From NCBI RefSeq assembly GCF_937873615.1, contig NZ_CALMYP010000065.1, forward strand, positions 33,542 through 97,541: 64,000 bases of DNA, read 5' to 3'. Below the pieces are notes generated by a model. That model had not been told where the DNA came from and ran no database searches. It saw nothing but the letters and a program-made list of their open reading frames with translations. This stretch comes from an uncultured Paracoccus sp. (GTDB lineage: Bacteria > Pseudomonadota > Alphaproteobacteria > Rhodobacterales > Rhodobacteraceae). Every line of letters begins with the position of its first letter. Positions within the stretch are counted from its first letter, which is position 1. A program made the position numbers and the translations under genes. This document shows, piece after piece, positions 38,098 through 48,801 of the stretch.

Positions 38098-39147
38098 TCA
38101 GGGCCTGAGGCCCAGTTGTTCCTGCAGGCGCCCGAGCACGTCGACGCCCATCTGCAACAGCAGGTCGAGGATATCGAGCGGCACCCAGTTCTCTCGGATC
38201 AGGCCTTCGTCATGGAGGTAGAAATCCATCACCCGCATGGTCACGGCGCGCCCGGTCGGCGGCAGGCCCATGAAGCCGCCGCCGGCATGTCTGGCAAAGA
38301 CGCTCGGCCAGCCGCCGGTGACGGAATAGGGGCCGTCGCCGATGCGGATGTAATGGCCGCCGCCATGTTCGGCCTTCAGGGAAGCGATCTCGTCCCATTG
38401 GCCGCCGCCCTTGCGATTCGGGAAAGCGGTGCGGAAGGGCAGTTGATGGCAATCGACAAAGCCCGCCAGCCCGCGCGCGGTGCCGATGCCGCTGGGGCCA
38501 TACCACATCATCTTCGGGTGCCAATGCTGCTTTTGCGGCATGTTCAGAAGCCCGTCGCGACCCTCTTTCGCCTCATCGTCATAGGCCCCCAGCGTTGCGT
38601 GCATGGCCAGCGTCTGCGCGATGCTGGCCGCGCCCTGCGCGGGGTCCTGCGGGGCAAGCACGATGCCGTCGCAGGTGATCGGGCCGGGCCACATCCCCTC
38701 GACCCCGAGGCTGGGGGCGACCGGCCAGAAGCCCGCCTGCCGGATCAGGTCGAGCACGTCCCATAGGCAATTGGACTGCACGATCTGGCCCCCGCGCAGC
38801 TCGTGCACCTCGCCATAGCGCAGGAAGATGGCACCGCCGGTGGCGGGGATGCCCAGCCAGTCCCTTTCGAAGGTGCCGCAATAATGACCGAGTGCTGCGA
38901 TATAGTCCCGGCCCTGATAGCTGCCGCCAACGAAGATCGTGTCGCGCCGTTCCAGATCCGGGAAGGCCTGCAGAAGCGGCGCCCAGACGCGTTCCGCAAT
39001 CGCCGCGGTCCCGCGCATCTCGTTCAGCGGATGCGCGCCGCGCCATTCGGCATCGCTTGCGTAAAGATCTGCCAGCGCCTCGCCCGGACCCGCAGGCCCC
39101 GCCCCGGCCAGCCGTTTCAACCCTTCCAGAATTCGTTTTCGTTCCAT
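38098..39147 (-). CDS. Double NTF2/SnoaL-fold protein, divergent from the transporter
   Basis: A 349-residue protein with two SnoaL-like halves. One is at about residues 20-150 (ADLYASDAEWRGAHPLNEM, YCGTFERDWLGIPATGG, FLRYGEVHELRGGQIV). The other is at about 205-330 (WHPKMMWYGPSGIGTARGL, then GFMGLPPTGRAVTMRVMDFYL). G-IPATG and GLPPTGR are the typical SnoaL substrate-loop positions. It is a more distant relative of the other three NTF2 proteins of this cluster. It is transcribed away from the ABC transporter operon; a near-palindromic operator lies between their starts. Confidence 0.78.
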   Translation of the reverse strand: MERKRILEGLKRLAGAGPAGPGEALADLYASDAEWRGAHPLNEMRGTAAIAERVWAPLLQAFPDLERRDTIFVGGSYQGRDYIAALGHYCGTFERDWLGIPATGGAIFLRYGEVHELRGGQIVQSNCLWDVLDLIRQAGFWPVAPSLGVEGMWPGPITCDGIVLAPQDPAQGAASIAQTLAMHATLGAYDDEAKEGRDGLLNMPQKQHWHPKMMWYGPSGIGTARGLAGFVDCHQLPFRTAFPNRKGGGQWDEIASLKAEHGGGHYIRIGDGPYSVTGGWPSVFARHAGGGFMGLPPTGRAVTMRVMDFYLHDEGLIRENWVPLDILDLLLQMGVDVLGRLQEQLGLRP

Positions 39148-39218
39148 GCATCACCCATCTGCCTGACGATCATGTCTCTGACGATCCGAAATCCGGATCT
39201 TCGCCATCTAAATTTTTA

Positions 39219-39234
39219 TTGCATTCGTATGCAA
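39219..39234. promoter_or_regulatory. Candidate LacI operator, copy 2
   Basis: TTGCATTCGTATGCAA, arms TTGCAT/ATGCAA around TCGT. It lies between the divergent 38098 (-) and 39370 (+) genes and shares 15 identical bases with the 36787 site. Confidence 0.78.
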
Positions 39235-39369
39235 GTCTTGTTAGCGTCAATCTGCGACGGGTTATTTCCGCCCGGTTCGCCAACAAGAAACATTATTCCG
39301 ACCGGCCCCATAGTCATGGTGCCGACCTGCCGCCCCGGGGCGGAAGCTGTTCTCAACAGGAGACGAAGA

Positions 39370-40605
39370 ATGAACGGATTTCTGAAGGCCTCTGTCGCGA
39401 TTGCCGCCCTTGTCGGCGGTGCCGGTATGGCGATGGCCGATTGCGGGATCGAAAAGGGATCGGTGCGCATCCTGTCGAACGATTTCGCGGCACTGCATGT
39501 CGTCGCAAGCGCGGCCGAGACCTGCGCCAGCGGCACCGTCACGGTGACCAAGAACCAGACGACCGAGCACAAGGACATTCAGGTGCCGGCGCTGACCACC
39601 AATCCGGCCAATTACACCGTCGCCATGATCGCGACCAACTCGGTCACGCCGCTTCTGACCAACGATCTGGTGCGCCCGCTGGATGAATATGTCGAGAAAT
39701 GGGGGCAGGATCTTCAGGAAAGCCAGTTGATCCGCGTCGACGGCAAGATCATGGCCATCGCCTATATGGTCAATGCCGAACACCTGTTCTACCGCGAGGA
39801 TATCCTGGCCGAGAACGGCATCGAGGTGCCGACATCCTTCGACGAGATGCTGGCCGCCGGCCAGAAGCTGCGCGATGCCGGGATCGCAAACCCGCTCGCT
39901 GTCGCTTATCAGTCGGGCTGGTATCTGGGCGCGGCCTTCGTGAACACCTATCTCGGCACCGGGGGCGAGTTCTTCAAGGACGGCACCGCCGAGGTCGATA
40001 TCAACAACGAAAACGGCATCAGGACGCTGGAAACCCTGAAGGCGATGAGCGGCTACATGTCGCCCGATTTCATCACCTACAGCACCAATTCGCTGCGCCC
40101 GATGTGGGAAGCGGGCGATACCGCGATCCAGATCAGCTGGGGCTCGACCACCGGCCAGTATATCGCCGATGACAGCGCCGTGCCGGAAGTGGCCAAGGCG
40201 ACGAAATTCGCCGCAGCCCCCACGATCAATGGCGGCAGCATCCCTTCGGCTGCGCTGTGGTGGGACGGGTTCGTGATCGCGAAGAACGTCTCGGACGAGG
40301 ATGCCGAGGCCTCGTTCCGGGCGATGATGGTCGGGATCTCGCCCGACACCGCCGCGGCCAACCCGGAAGTCGCCGTCTGGCTGGTGAAGGGCTATGAGCC
40401 GACACCGGCAGCCGTCGGCGTCGTGGCCGACCTTGAAGGCGGCGCCCGGCCCTATCCGATGCTGCCCTATATGGGGCTTCTGCACACCGCGCTTGGCGAC
40501 AACCTGGCCGAGTTCATGCAGGGCAAGGAAAGCGCCGAGCAGGCACTGGCCGATGTGACCGCCGCCTATACCACCGCCGCCAAGGAAGCCGGCTTCATCG
40601 AATAA
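39370..40605 (+). CDS. ABC transporter extracellular solute-binding protein (CUT1 type)
   Basis: A 411-residue secreted binding protein. The signal peptide MNGFLKASVAIAALVGGAGMAMA is cut before DCGIEKG. Family features include the type-1 domain with TTNPANYTVAMIATNS, the YMVNAEHLFYREDILAENGIE segment near residue 135 and RPMWEAGDTAIQISWGS near residue 245. It binds an unknown ligand in the periplasm and delivers it to the two permeases downstream. RBS AGGAGA lies 7 bp before the ATG. A 7-bp intergenic stem-loop follows, as is common after binding-protein genes. Confidence 0.93.
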   Translation: MNGFLKASVAIAALVGGAGMAMADCGIEKGSVRILSNDFAALHVVASAAETCASGTVTVTKNQTTEHKDIQVPALTTNPANYTVAMIATNSVTPLLTNDLVRPLDEYVEKWGQDLQESQLIRVDGKIMAIAYMVNAEHLFYREDILAENGIEVPTSFDEMLAAGQKLRDAGIANPLAVAYQSGWYLGAAFVNTYLGTGGEFFKDGTAEVDINNENGIRTLETLKAMSGYMSPDFITYSTNSLRPMWEAGDTAIQISWGSTTGQYIADDSAVPEVAKATKFAAAPTINGGSIPSAALWWDGFVIAKNVSDEDAEASFRAMMVGISPDTAAANPEVAVWLVKGYEPTPAAVGVVADLEGGARPYPMLPYMGLLHTALGDNLAEFMQGKESAEQALADVTAAYTTAAKEAGFIE

Positions 40606-40616
40606 GCAGCTTTGAC

Positions 40617-40642
40617 GGGGGCGCCCTTGACGGGTCGCCCCC
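40617..40642 (+). terminator. Intercistronic hairpin after the binding-protein gene
   Basis: Stem GGGGGCG/CGCCCCC, with an inner CCC/GGG pairing possible. No T-run follows; it probably limits read-through or protects the binding-protein mRNA so that the protein exceeds the permeases. Confidence 0.6.
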
Positions 40643-40759
40643 TTCTGTCCGCCGCAACCGGCCTGCGGGTTGAACCCCCCGCGCGCCTTGCATCCGCCCC
40701 TGCCCGAATGCGCAGGTGCGGGCGCAGGACCAGGGCCGCCACATCCGACGGAGTAACCA

Positions 40760-41788
40760 ATGCCCCACAGGACGTTCATGGCCTTCATCTGGCCCTCGCT
40801 TCTGGCGATGATCCTGTTCATCGCGGTGCCGATCGTTTCGGTCGCCTATCAATCGCTGTTCGTCGAACATCAGCAGATCATGACCCAGGTCGAAAGCTGC
40901 GGCCCCTTCGGCTGCAAATCGGAAGCCCGCGTCGATGCCGCCGCCATGGCCGAACTGCGCACCGAAGAGCCGATGGGCCGCTATAACGGCCTTGGCACCT
41001 ATACCAATGCCAGCCACCTGGCCTTCGGGGAACTCCGCGCCGCATGGGCGGCCAGCGAGGGCTTCGGCGATTTCTTCGACAAGGTGATGAACCTGCCCTT
41101 CTACAAGGCGCTGATCTTCACGCTGTGCTATACGTTCATCGTCACGCCGCTGGTGATCGTGCTGGGCTTCTGCATCGCTGTTGCGGTCAATGCGGTCTCG
41201 GCGCGGCTGAAGGGGCCGGTGATCTTCTTCTCATTGCTGCCGATGATCGTGACGCCGCTGATCGGGGCGCTGGTGCTGTTCTGGATGATCGATTCGCGCG
41301 GGATCATCGGGGCCACGCTGCAGGTGCTGTTCAACGATCCGCAACTGTCGCTGAAAGCCTCGCCCACGCTGACCTGGGTCACGCTGTTCGTGTACGGCGT
41401 CTGGCACAGCGCGCCCTTTGCCTTCGTGGTCTTCTATGCCGGTCTGCAGACCGTGCCGCAGGACACACTGGAAAGCGCCATGGTCGATGGCGCGAGCCGC
41501 TGGGAGCGGATCAAATATGTGACCATTCCCTATCTGATGCCGCTGGCGACCTTCATCGCGCTGATGCAGCTCATGGACAATTTCCGCGTCTTCGAGCCGG
41601 TCATCGGTTTCTCGGCCGAGGCAAGCGCCTCCTCGCTGAGCACGCTGATCTATTCCGATCTGCGATCCGGGGATTTCCCGCTGTTCGGATCGGCTGCGGC
41701 TACATCGCTGCTGACCATCTTCGGCGTGGTGATCCTTCTGTCTCCGGTGCTGATCCGCACCTGGCGCGAATTCAAGCACAAGGGCTGA
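40760..41788 (+). CDS. ABC transporter permease 1 (CUT1/MalF type)
   Basis: A 342-residue membrane protein with six hydrophobic segments. A periplasmic stretch of about 80 residues (residues 35-115, including VESCGPFGCKSEARVDAAAM) precedes the transport core. The EAA loop is visible as ESAMVDGASRWERIKYVTIPYLMPL near residue 235 (EAA-x3-G-type DGAS-W). It pairs with the second permease, 4 bp downstream. The substrate is not evident. Confidence 0.92.
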   Translation: MPHRTFMAFIWPSLLAMILFIAVPIVSVAYQSLFVEHQQIMTQVESCGPFGCKSEARVDAAAMAELRTEEPMGRYNGLGTYTNASHLAFGELRAAWAASEGFGDFFDKVMNLPFYKALIFTLCYTFIVTPLVIVLGFCIAVAVNAVSARLKGPVIFFSLLPMIVTPLIGALVLFWMIDSRGIIGATLQVLFNDPQLSLKASPTLTWVTLFVYGVWHSAPFAFVVFYAGLQTVPQDTLESAMVDGASRWERIKYVTIPYLMPLATFIALMQLMDNFRVFEPVIGFSAEASASSLSTLIYSDLRSGDFPLFGSAAATSLLTIFGVVILLSPVLIRTWREFKHKG

Positions 41789-41792
41789 TCCA

Positions 41793-42674
41793 ATGTCCCA
41801 GAGCATAAACCGGAAACCCATGCCCCTCGTCGCACTGTCCACGGGATTCGTGCTGCTATGGCTGTTCCTTGCCGCCTTCCCCTTCATCTGGACGGCCTGG
41901 GGATCGTTCAAGGTCGAGGCCGACTTCTTCTCTCGGACCGACTGGATGAACGCCTTCACCGGCCCGGCAACCGAGGCCCAGACCGGCAGTTCCTTCACCG
42001 GCAGCGGCTATCATGGCGCCTGGATCGAGCAGGAGTTCTGGCGCGCGGTGCTGAACACCTCGATCGTGGTCTTCTGCGTCGTCACCATTTCGCTGACCTT
42101 CGGCACGCTTGGCGGCTATGCGCTGGCACGGTCGGGGTTCAAATATACCTTCTGGATCCTGATCGCGGCGCTGATCTTCCGGGCCATGCCGCATGTGACG
42201 CTGGTGTCGGGCTATCTGCTGCCCTTCTTCGAGATGAATATCTGGGGCTACCTGCCGACCACGATCATCGTGCTGGTGGCGATCAACCAGCCCTTCACGC
42301 TGTGGATGCTGCACAGCTTCTTCATGACCATTCCCAAGGATCTGGACGAAAGCGCCATGGTCGATGGCTGCACCCGCTTCCAGGCCTTCCGGCTGGCGGT
42401 GATCCCGGTCATGTGGCCGGGCGTCGTGACCACGGGCCTGTTCAGCTTCCTGCTGGCCTATAACGATTTCACCGTCACCTCGATGCTGCTGAGCCAGGAA
42501 AACCAGACCATGATCCCCAAGATCAACAGCTTCCTCGGTTCCACCCAGCAGGAGGGCAAGGTCATGTATGCCGTCGCCGCCGCGGTTTCCGCGATGGCAC
42601 CCCTGTTCGTGCTGGTGATGGTGTTCCAGCGTCAGATTGTCAGCGGCCTGACCGCCGGCGCAGTGAAAGGATAA
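41793..42674 (+). CDS. ABC transporter permease 2 (CUT1/MalG type)
   Basis: A 293-residue membrane protein with six predicted helices and the EAA loop DESAMVDGCTRFQAFRLAVIP near residue 187. The long segment after the first helix (residues 35-85) may line the entry site. It is the MalG-like partner of the upstream permease, with the ATPase starting 4 bp after it. Confidence 0.93.
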   Translation: MSQSINRKPMPLVALSTGFVLLWLFLAAFPFIWTAWGSFKVEADFFSRTDWMNAFTGPATEAQTGSSFTGSGYHGAWIEQEFWRAVLNTSIVVFCVVTISLTFGTLGGYALARSGFKYTFWILIAALIFRAMPHVTLVSGYLLPFFEMNIWGYLPTTIIVLVAINQPFTLWMLHSFFMTIPKDLDESAMVDGCTRFQAFRLAVIPVMWPGVVTTGLFSFLLAYNDFTVTSMLLSQENQTMIPKINSFLGSTQQEGKVMYAVAAAVSAMAPLFVLVMVFQRQIVSGLTAGAVKG

Positions 42675-42678
42675 CCCA

Positions 42679-43731
<1,053 letters not shown>

Positions 43732-43749
43732 CCCCTGAAGGAACCCGAT

Positions 43750-45078
43750 ATGGCCATTGAACATCTGAAATCCGGCAAACCCGCCGAGGCGCGGGCCGAG
43801 GACGACGCCAAGGTCCGGGCCACGGTCGAGGCCACCCTGAAGGATATCGAGACGCGCGGCGATGCGGCCGTGCGCGAGCTTTCGGCAAAATTCGACGGCT
43901 ATGCGCCGCAGAGCTTCCGCCTGTCGCCCTCGGAAATCGAGGCCGCGATGGCTCAGGTCAGCACGCGCGATATGGAGGACATCCGTTTCGCGCAGACCCA
44001 GATCCGCCGCTTCGCCGAGGCGCAGCGGGCCTCGATGACCGATATCGAGGTGGAAACGATGCCGGGCGTGATCCTCGGCCATCGCAATATCCCGGTGCAA
44101 TCGGTCGGCTGCTATGTGCCCGGCGGCAAGTTTCCGATGGTGGCCTCGGCCCATATGTCGGTGCTGACCGCCTCGGTCGCGGGGGTGCCGCGCATCATCG
44201 CCTCGGCGCCGCCGGTCAAGGGCGCGCCGCATCCGGCCATCGTCGCCGCCATGCATCTGGGCGGCGCGCATGAGATCTATGTCATGGGCGGCATTCAGGC
44301 GGTGGGTGCGATGGCGCTCGGGACCGAAAGCATCGAGCCGGTGCATATGCTGGTCGGCCCCGGCAATGCCTTCGTGGCCGAGGCGAAGCGCCAGCTTTAC
44401 GGCCGCGTCGGTATCGACCTGTTCGCCGGCCCGACCGAGACGATGGTCATCGCCGATGACACGGTCGATGCCGAACTGGTCGCGACCGACCTGCTGGGAC
44501 AGGCCGAACACGGCTATAACTCTCCCGCCTGCCTGATCACCACTTCCCGCAAGCTGGCGGACGGCACCCAGGCCGAGATCGACCGGCTGCTGGACCTGCT
44601 GCCGACGCGCGAAACCGCCGAGACCTCGTGGCGGGATTACGGCGATATCTACCTCTGCGACACGCATGAGGAGATGCTGGAGCTGGCCAATGAGCTTGCC
44701 TATGAGCATGTCCAGATCATGACCGACCGCGACGACTGGTATCTGGAGAACATGCATTCCTATGGCGCGCTGTTCCTTGGCCCGCGCACCAATGTCGCCA
44801 ATGGCGACAAGGTGATCGGCACCAACCACACCCTGCCGACGAAAAAGGCCGGGCGCTATACCGGCGGGCTCTGGGTCGGGAAGTTCCTGAAAACCCACAG
44901 CTATCAGAAGGTCACCACGGATGAGGCGGCGACCCTGATCGGCGAATACGGATCGCGCCTGTGCCTGCTGGAAGGCTTTGTCGGTCATGCCGAACAATGC
45001 AATATCCGGGTGCGACGCTATGGCGGGATCAACGTCCCTTACGGCGAACCGGCACCCTATCACGAAGCGGCGGAGTAG
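43750..45078 (+). CDS. Histidinol dehydrogenase-like enzyme, HpsN (sulfopropanediol dehydrogenase) type
   Basis: A 442-residue NAD- and zinc-dependent polyol/sulfo-polyol dehydrogenase of the HisD superfamily. HisD motifs are intact: [17 protein letters not shown] (Gln and His zinc ligands), YEHVQIM (catalytic Glu-His), [13 protein letters not shown] (Asp ligand) and VGHAEQ (His ligand). The segments [15 protein letters not shown] and [19 protein letters not shown] resemble HpsN of marine Rhodobacteraceae more than true HisD. It may oxidise a primary alcohol twice to a carboxylate. Whether the substrate is sulfonated is not shown; no sulfonate lyase gene is visible nearby. The SDR follows after 3 bp. 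Confidence 0.85.
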   Translation: MAIEHLKSGKPAEARAEDDAKVRATVEATLKDIETRGDAAVRELSAKFDGYAPQSFRLSPSEIEAAMAQVSTRDMEDIRFAQTQIRRFAEAQRASMTDIEVETMPGVILGHRNIPVQSVGCYVPGGKFPMVASAHMSVLTASVAGVPRIIASAPPVKGAPHPAIVAAMHLGGAHEIYVMGGIQAVGAMALGTESIEPVHMLVGPGNAFVAEAKRQLYGRVGIDLFAGPTETMVIADDTVDAELVATDLLGQAEHGYNSPACLITTSRKLADGTQAEIDRLLDLLPTRETAETSWRDYGDIYLCDTHEEMLELANELAYEHVQIMTDRDDWYLENMHSYGALFLGPRTNVANGDKVIGTNHTLPTKKAGRYTGGLWVGKFLKTHSYQKVTTDEAATLIGEYGSRLCLLEGFVGHAEQCNIRVRRYGGINVPYGEPAPYHEAAE

Positions 45079-45081
45079 CCC

Positions 45082-45846
45082 ATGAGCCTGCCAAAGACCC
45101 CGTCCTTCCGGCTGGAGGAGCGCCGCGCGCTTGTCACCGGCGCGTCCTCGGGCATCGGCGCCGCCTGCGCCTCGGCCCTGGCGGAAATGGGCGCGCATGT
45201 GGTCTGCGCGGCGCGCGGGGCCGACCGGCTGCAGGCCGTGGTCGATGAGATCAACGCCCGTGGCGACAGCGCCGAGGCGCTGCCGCTCGACATGGCCGAT
45301 CTCGATGCGCTTGGTGCCGCACTTGAGGCACAGCCGGCCTTTGACGTGGTGGTCAACTCTGCCGGGCTGGCGCGACACTCGGCGGCGCTTGAGACGCTGC
45401 CGCAGGATTTCGACGCAGTCATGGCGCTGAACCTGCGCGCGGCCTATTTCCTGTCCACCGGTGCGGCGCGCAAGATGATCGCGGCGGGCAAGGGCGGCTC
45501 GATCATCCATGTCTCCAGCCAGATGGGCCATGTCGGCGGCATCGACCGGGCGGTCTATTGCGCCTCGAAACACGCGCTTGAAGGCATGGTGAAATCCATG
45601 GCCATCGAATGGGGCCGCGACCGGGTGCGGATCAATACCGTCTGCCCGACCTTCATCCGCACGCCGCTGACCGCATCGACCTTCGACAACCCCGAGCGGG
45701 TGGCCTGGATCGAGGAGAAGATCAAGCTCGGCCGCGTCGGCGAGGTCGAGGATATCATGGGCGCGGTCGCCTATCTGGCGTCCGATGCCTCGTCGCTGGT
45801 GACGGGGACGGCGCTGATGGTCGATGGCGGATGGACGGCGGACTGA
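45082..45846 (+). CDS. Short-chain dehydrogenase/reductase
   Basis: A 254-residue classical SDR. The cofactor motif TGASSGIGAACASAL is at residues 19-33, NSAG near residue 90, and YCASKHALEGM with the catalytic Tyr-Lys is intact near residue 155; HVSSQMGH supplies the Ser. The C-terminal GTALMVDGGWTAD is typical. It probably oxidises the substrate's secondary alcohol or reduces a keto intermediate of the LacI-controlled pathway. The last base of its stop codon is the first base of the lacI start. Confidence 0.94.
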   Translation: MSLPKTPSFRLEERRALVTGASSGIGAACASALAEMGAHVVCAARGADRLQAVVDEINARGDSAEALPLDMADLDALGAALEAQPAFDVVVNSAGLARHSAALETLPQDFDAVMALNLRAAYFLSTGAARKMIAAGKGGSIIHVSSQMGHVGGIDRAVYCASKHALEGMVKSMAIEWGRDRVRINTVCPTFIRTPLTASTFDNPERVAWIEEKIKLGRVGEVEDIMGAVAYLASDASSLVTGTALMVDGGWTAD

Positions 45847-46868
45847 TGGCAAACGAGAAGGTGACATCGCAGGACGTGGCGAAGCTGGCAGGTGTCAGCC
45901 AATCGGCGGTCAGCCGGGTATTCACGCCCGGTGCCTCGGTCTCGCAGGCGATGGCCAAGAAGGTGCGCGCGGCGGCGGCAGAGCTGGGATACCGGCCCAA
46001 TGTGCTGGCGCGCTCGCTGATCACGGGTCGGTCGCGGATCATCGGGCTGGTGGTCGCCTATCTGGAAAACCAGTTCTATCCCATCGCCATCGAGAACCTG
46101 TCCCGCGCCCTGCAGGCCGAAGGCTATCACATCCTGATCTTCATGGCCGAGAACTCTGAAAGCCAGGTTGCCGAGGTCATTCAGGAGCTGATGGATTATC
46201 AGGTCGACGGGATCATCGCGGCCTCGGTGGCGATGACGCATGACCTGTCGGAACGCTGTGCGGCGGCGGGCATTCCGGTGGTGCTGTTCAACCGCGATCA
46301 GGACGGGCAGTCCCATTCCGCCGTGACCTCGGCCAATGTGCTTGGCGGGGCCAAGGTGGCGGAATTCCTGATCGCCGGCGGGCATGAGCGCATCGCCCAT
46401 ATCGCCGGCTGGCAGGGGGCTTCGACCGGGCGCGACCGGCAGAGGGGTTTCCTCGACGCGCTTGCCGCTGCCGGACGCGAACCGGTGGCGGTGATCGACG
46501 GCATGTATGCGCGCGACGGCGCGGCTGAAGCCGCACGGCAGATGATGGCCATGGCCGCGCCGCCGGACGCGATCTTCGTCGGCAATGACCATATGGCCTT
46601 CGCGGTGATGGATGTGCTGCGCAGCGAATTGGGGCTGTCGGTTCCGGGCGATGTGTCCATCGTCGGCTATGACGATGTGCCGCTGTCGGCATGGCCGGCC
46701 TTCGATCTGACCACGATCCGCCAGCCGGTGAACCGCATGGTCACGGCGACCGTGGAAACCATCCTCGCCAAGATCGAGGACCCCGCGCAAAAGCCCCGCC
46801 GCATCGAAATCGACGGCCCGCTGATCCTGCGCGGATCGGCCCGCATACCCGAAGGATGGCCCGCATGA
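45846..46868 (+). CDS. LacI-family transcriptional regulator
   Basis: A 340-residue LacI/PurR-type repressor. The HTH VTSQDVAKLAGVSQSAVSRVF is at residues 6-26 and the hinge helix with NVLARSL near residue 55. The periplasmic-binding-like effector domain spans residues 65-335 (GIIAASVAMTHDLSERC, IAHIAGWQGASTGRDRQRGF, IFVGNDHMAFAVMDVL). It is inside the operon, translationally linked to both neighbours. The most likely operators are the two near-palindromes at 36787 and 39219 (inference). Confidence 0.93.
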   Translation: MANEKVTSQDVAKLAGVSQSAVSRVFTPGASVSQAMAKKVRAAAAELGYRPNVLARSLITGRSRIIGLVVAYLENQFYPIAIENLSRALQAEGYHILIFMAENSESQVAEVIQELMDYQVDGIIAASVAMTHDLSERCAAAGIPVVLFNRDQDGQSHSAVTSANVLGGAKVAEFLIAGGHERIAHIAGWQGASTGRDRQRGFLDALAAAGREPVAVIDGMYARDGAAEAARQMMAMAAPPDAIFVGNDHMAFAVMDVLRSELGLSVPGDVSIVGYDDVPLSAWPAFDLTTIRQPVNRMVTATVETILAKIEDPAQKPRRIEIDGPLILRGSARIPEGWPA

Positions 46869-47836
46869 GCGCCTATGAACGCTGGCAGGATTTCCCCGAT
46901 TACATCATCGGCATCACCCGGGAGATCTGGGAAGATCGCGGCGTCGAGACGCTGAACCGCTATTACGCGCCCGATATTCCCGTGCGCTCTCCCATGGGCG
47001 TATCGCGCGGGAACCAGGCGGTGATCGCCGCGACGATGGGCACGATCCATGAGTTCCCCGACCGCAGCCTGCTGGCCGAGGATGTGATCTGGTCCAACGA
47101 TCCGCAGGCGGGGCATCTGTCCTCGCACCGGCTGATCAGCATGGGCACGCATCTGCGCGATGGCCAGTTCGGCCCGGCCACCGGGCGCAAATGGACGGTG
47201 CGCGTCATCGCCGATTGCGCGGCGAAGGGCGAGGCGATCTATGACGAATGGCTGGTGCGCGATTATGGCGGTATCGTCCGCCAGCTCGGGCTCGACCCGC
47301 TGCAATTCACCCGCGACCTGATCGCGGCAGAAGGCGGGCCGGACGGCGCGACCCACCCTTTCCGGCCCGAAGACGATGTCGATGGCGGCTATCATGGGCG
47401 CGGCAATGCGAATGAATGGGGTCAGCGCTATGCCGATGACCTGCGTCGGGTGATGGACACGGATTTCAACCATATCCTGACCAGCTATGACCGCGCCGCC
47501 ATGGGCCATTATCCCGGCGCCCGGACGGTGATCGGACGTGACGGTATCGCCGATTTCTGGTTGGGCCTGCGCTCCTCCTTCCCCTCGGCCCGGTTCGAGA
47601 TCCACCACCAGATCGGCATGGATGCCGATATGCTGTCGCCCCGTGCCGCGATCCGGTGGAGCCTTGACGGCACCCATGACGGCTGGGGCGCCTTTGGCCG
47701 GCCCACCGGGGCGCGGGTGCATGTAATGGGCATCTCTCATGCCGAATACGGGCCATGGGGGCTGCGCCGCGAGACCGCGCTTTACGACGAGATCGCCATC
47801 TGGAAGCAGATATTGCTGCAAGCGGGGACCGCATGA
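46865..47836 (+). CDS. Double NTF2/SnoaL-fold protein, tandem copy 1
   Basis: A 323-residue protein with two NTF2-like halves. One is at residues 1-150 (DYIIGITREIWEDRGVETLNRYY, VRVIADC, YDEWLVRDYG); the other is at 180-323 (WGQRYADDLRRVMDTDF, then ARVHVMGISHAEYGPWG, DEIAIWKQ). The first half is clearly related to the N-terminal half of the 36855 product. Likely binds or transforms a small pathway metabolite; no catalytic site can be read with confidence. ATGA overlap with lacI and with the next gene. Confidence 0.8.
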   Translation: MSAYERWQDFPDYIIGITREIWEDRGVETLNRYYAPDIPVRSPMGVSRGNQAVIAATMGTIHEFPDRSLLAEDVIWSNDPQAGHLSSHRLISMGTHLRDGQFGPATGRKWTVRVIADCAAKGEAIYDEWLVRDYGGIVRQLGLDPLQFTRDLIAAEGGPDGATHPFRPEDDVDGGYHGRGNANEWGQRYADDLRRVMDTDFNHILTSYDRAAMGHYPGARTVIGRDGIADFWLGLRSSFPSARFEIHHQIGMDADMLSPRAAIRWSLDGTHDGWGAFGRPTGARVHVMGISHAEYGPWGLRRETALYDEIAIWKQILLQAGTA

Positions 47837-48801
47837 GCACGCCGCGCTATCCCGATCCGACCAGCTATATCCTCGGCATCACCCGTGACATCTGGGAGGA
47901 TCGCGGCATCTCGCTGCTGGAGACCGCCTATGCGCCCGAGATGATCATGCGCAATGCCGGCGGCATGAAGATCGGCAATGGCGCGGTCATCAACGACACG
48001 CTGGCCAAGATGGCCGCTTTCCCTGACCTTGAGATATTGGGCGAAGATGTGATCTGGGCCGGCGATCCGGGTGGCCGTTACCTGTCCTCGCATCGCAGCG
48101 TCATCACCGGCACCCATAGCGGGCATGGCGTCTGGGGGCCGCCCACAGGCCGGCGTTTCACCGTGCGCTGCATCGCCGATTGCTCGGTCCTGGATGAGGT
48201 CATCGACGACGAATGGCTGGCCTATGATACCGGCGATCAGGCCCGGCAACTGGGTCATGACCCGTCGGATTACGCCCGCGCCCGGATCCTGGCCGAGGGC
48301 GGGCCGGATGCTGCGGCCCGTCCTTTCACCCCCGATCAGGACCGGCCCGGCCCATATCTTGCGCGCGGCAATGACAGCGAATGGGGGCAGCGGCTGGCCG
48401 ACATCCTGACCCGGATCATGTCCAAGAATATCAGCGCGATCCGCGCCGAATACGACCGCGCCATCCGCATCGAACATGCCGGCGGCATCGGCGGCTGGGG
48501 CTGGCAGAATGCCGAGGCGATCTGGATGCGCCTGCGCTCGGCCTTCCCGTCGGCCGAGTTCCGCATCCACCATGTCATCGGCCGCTCGGACCCCGCGCAG
48601 CCCCACCGCGCCGCGATCCGCTGGAGCCTCGACGGCCGGCATGACGGCTTCGGCCGCTTCGGCGACCCGAGCGGCGCGCCGGTTCACGTCATGGGCTTCA
48701 CCCATGCCGAGTTCGGCCCCTGGGGCCTGCGCCGCGAGTTCACGCTGTTCGACGAGGTCGCGATCTGGAAGCAGATCCACCTGCATACGGGGGGATTCTG
48801 A
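47833..48801 (+). CDS. Double NTF2/SnoaL-fold protein, tandem copy 2
   Basis: A 322-residue paralogue of the preceding gene: SYILGITRDIWEDRGISLLETAYAP, VRCIADC and DEVAIWKQIHLH occur in the same order and spacing. The C-terminal half again has APVHVMGFTHAEFGPWGLRREF. The two genes overlap by 4 bp (ATGA). Their similarity and adjacency suggest a tandem duplication, perhaps forming a hetero-oligomer. The 138 bp to the bicupin holds no convincing gene. Confidence 0.8.
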   Translation: MSTPRYPDPTSYILGITRDIWEDRGISLLETAYAPEMIMRNAGGMKIGNGAVINDTLAKMAAFPDLEILGEDVIWAGDPGGRYLSSHRSVITGTHSGHGVWGPPTGRRFTVRCIADCSVLDEVIDDEWLAYDTGDQARQLGHDPSDYARARILAEGGPDAAARPFTPDQDRPGPYLARGNDSEWGQRLADILTRIMSKNISAIRAEYDRAIRIEHAGGIGGWGWQNAEAIWMRLRSAFPSAEFRIHHVIGRSDPAQPHRAAIRWSLDGRHDGFGRFGDPSGAPVHVMGFTHAEFGPWGLRREFTLFDEVAIWKQIHLHTGGF

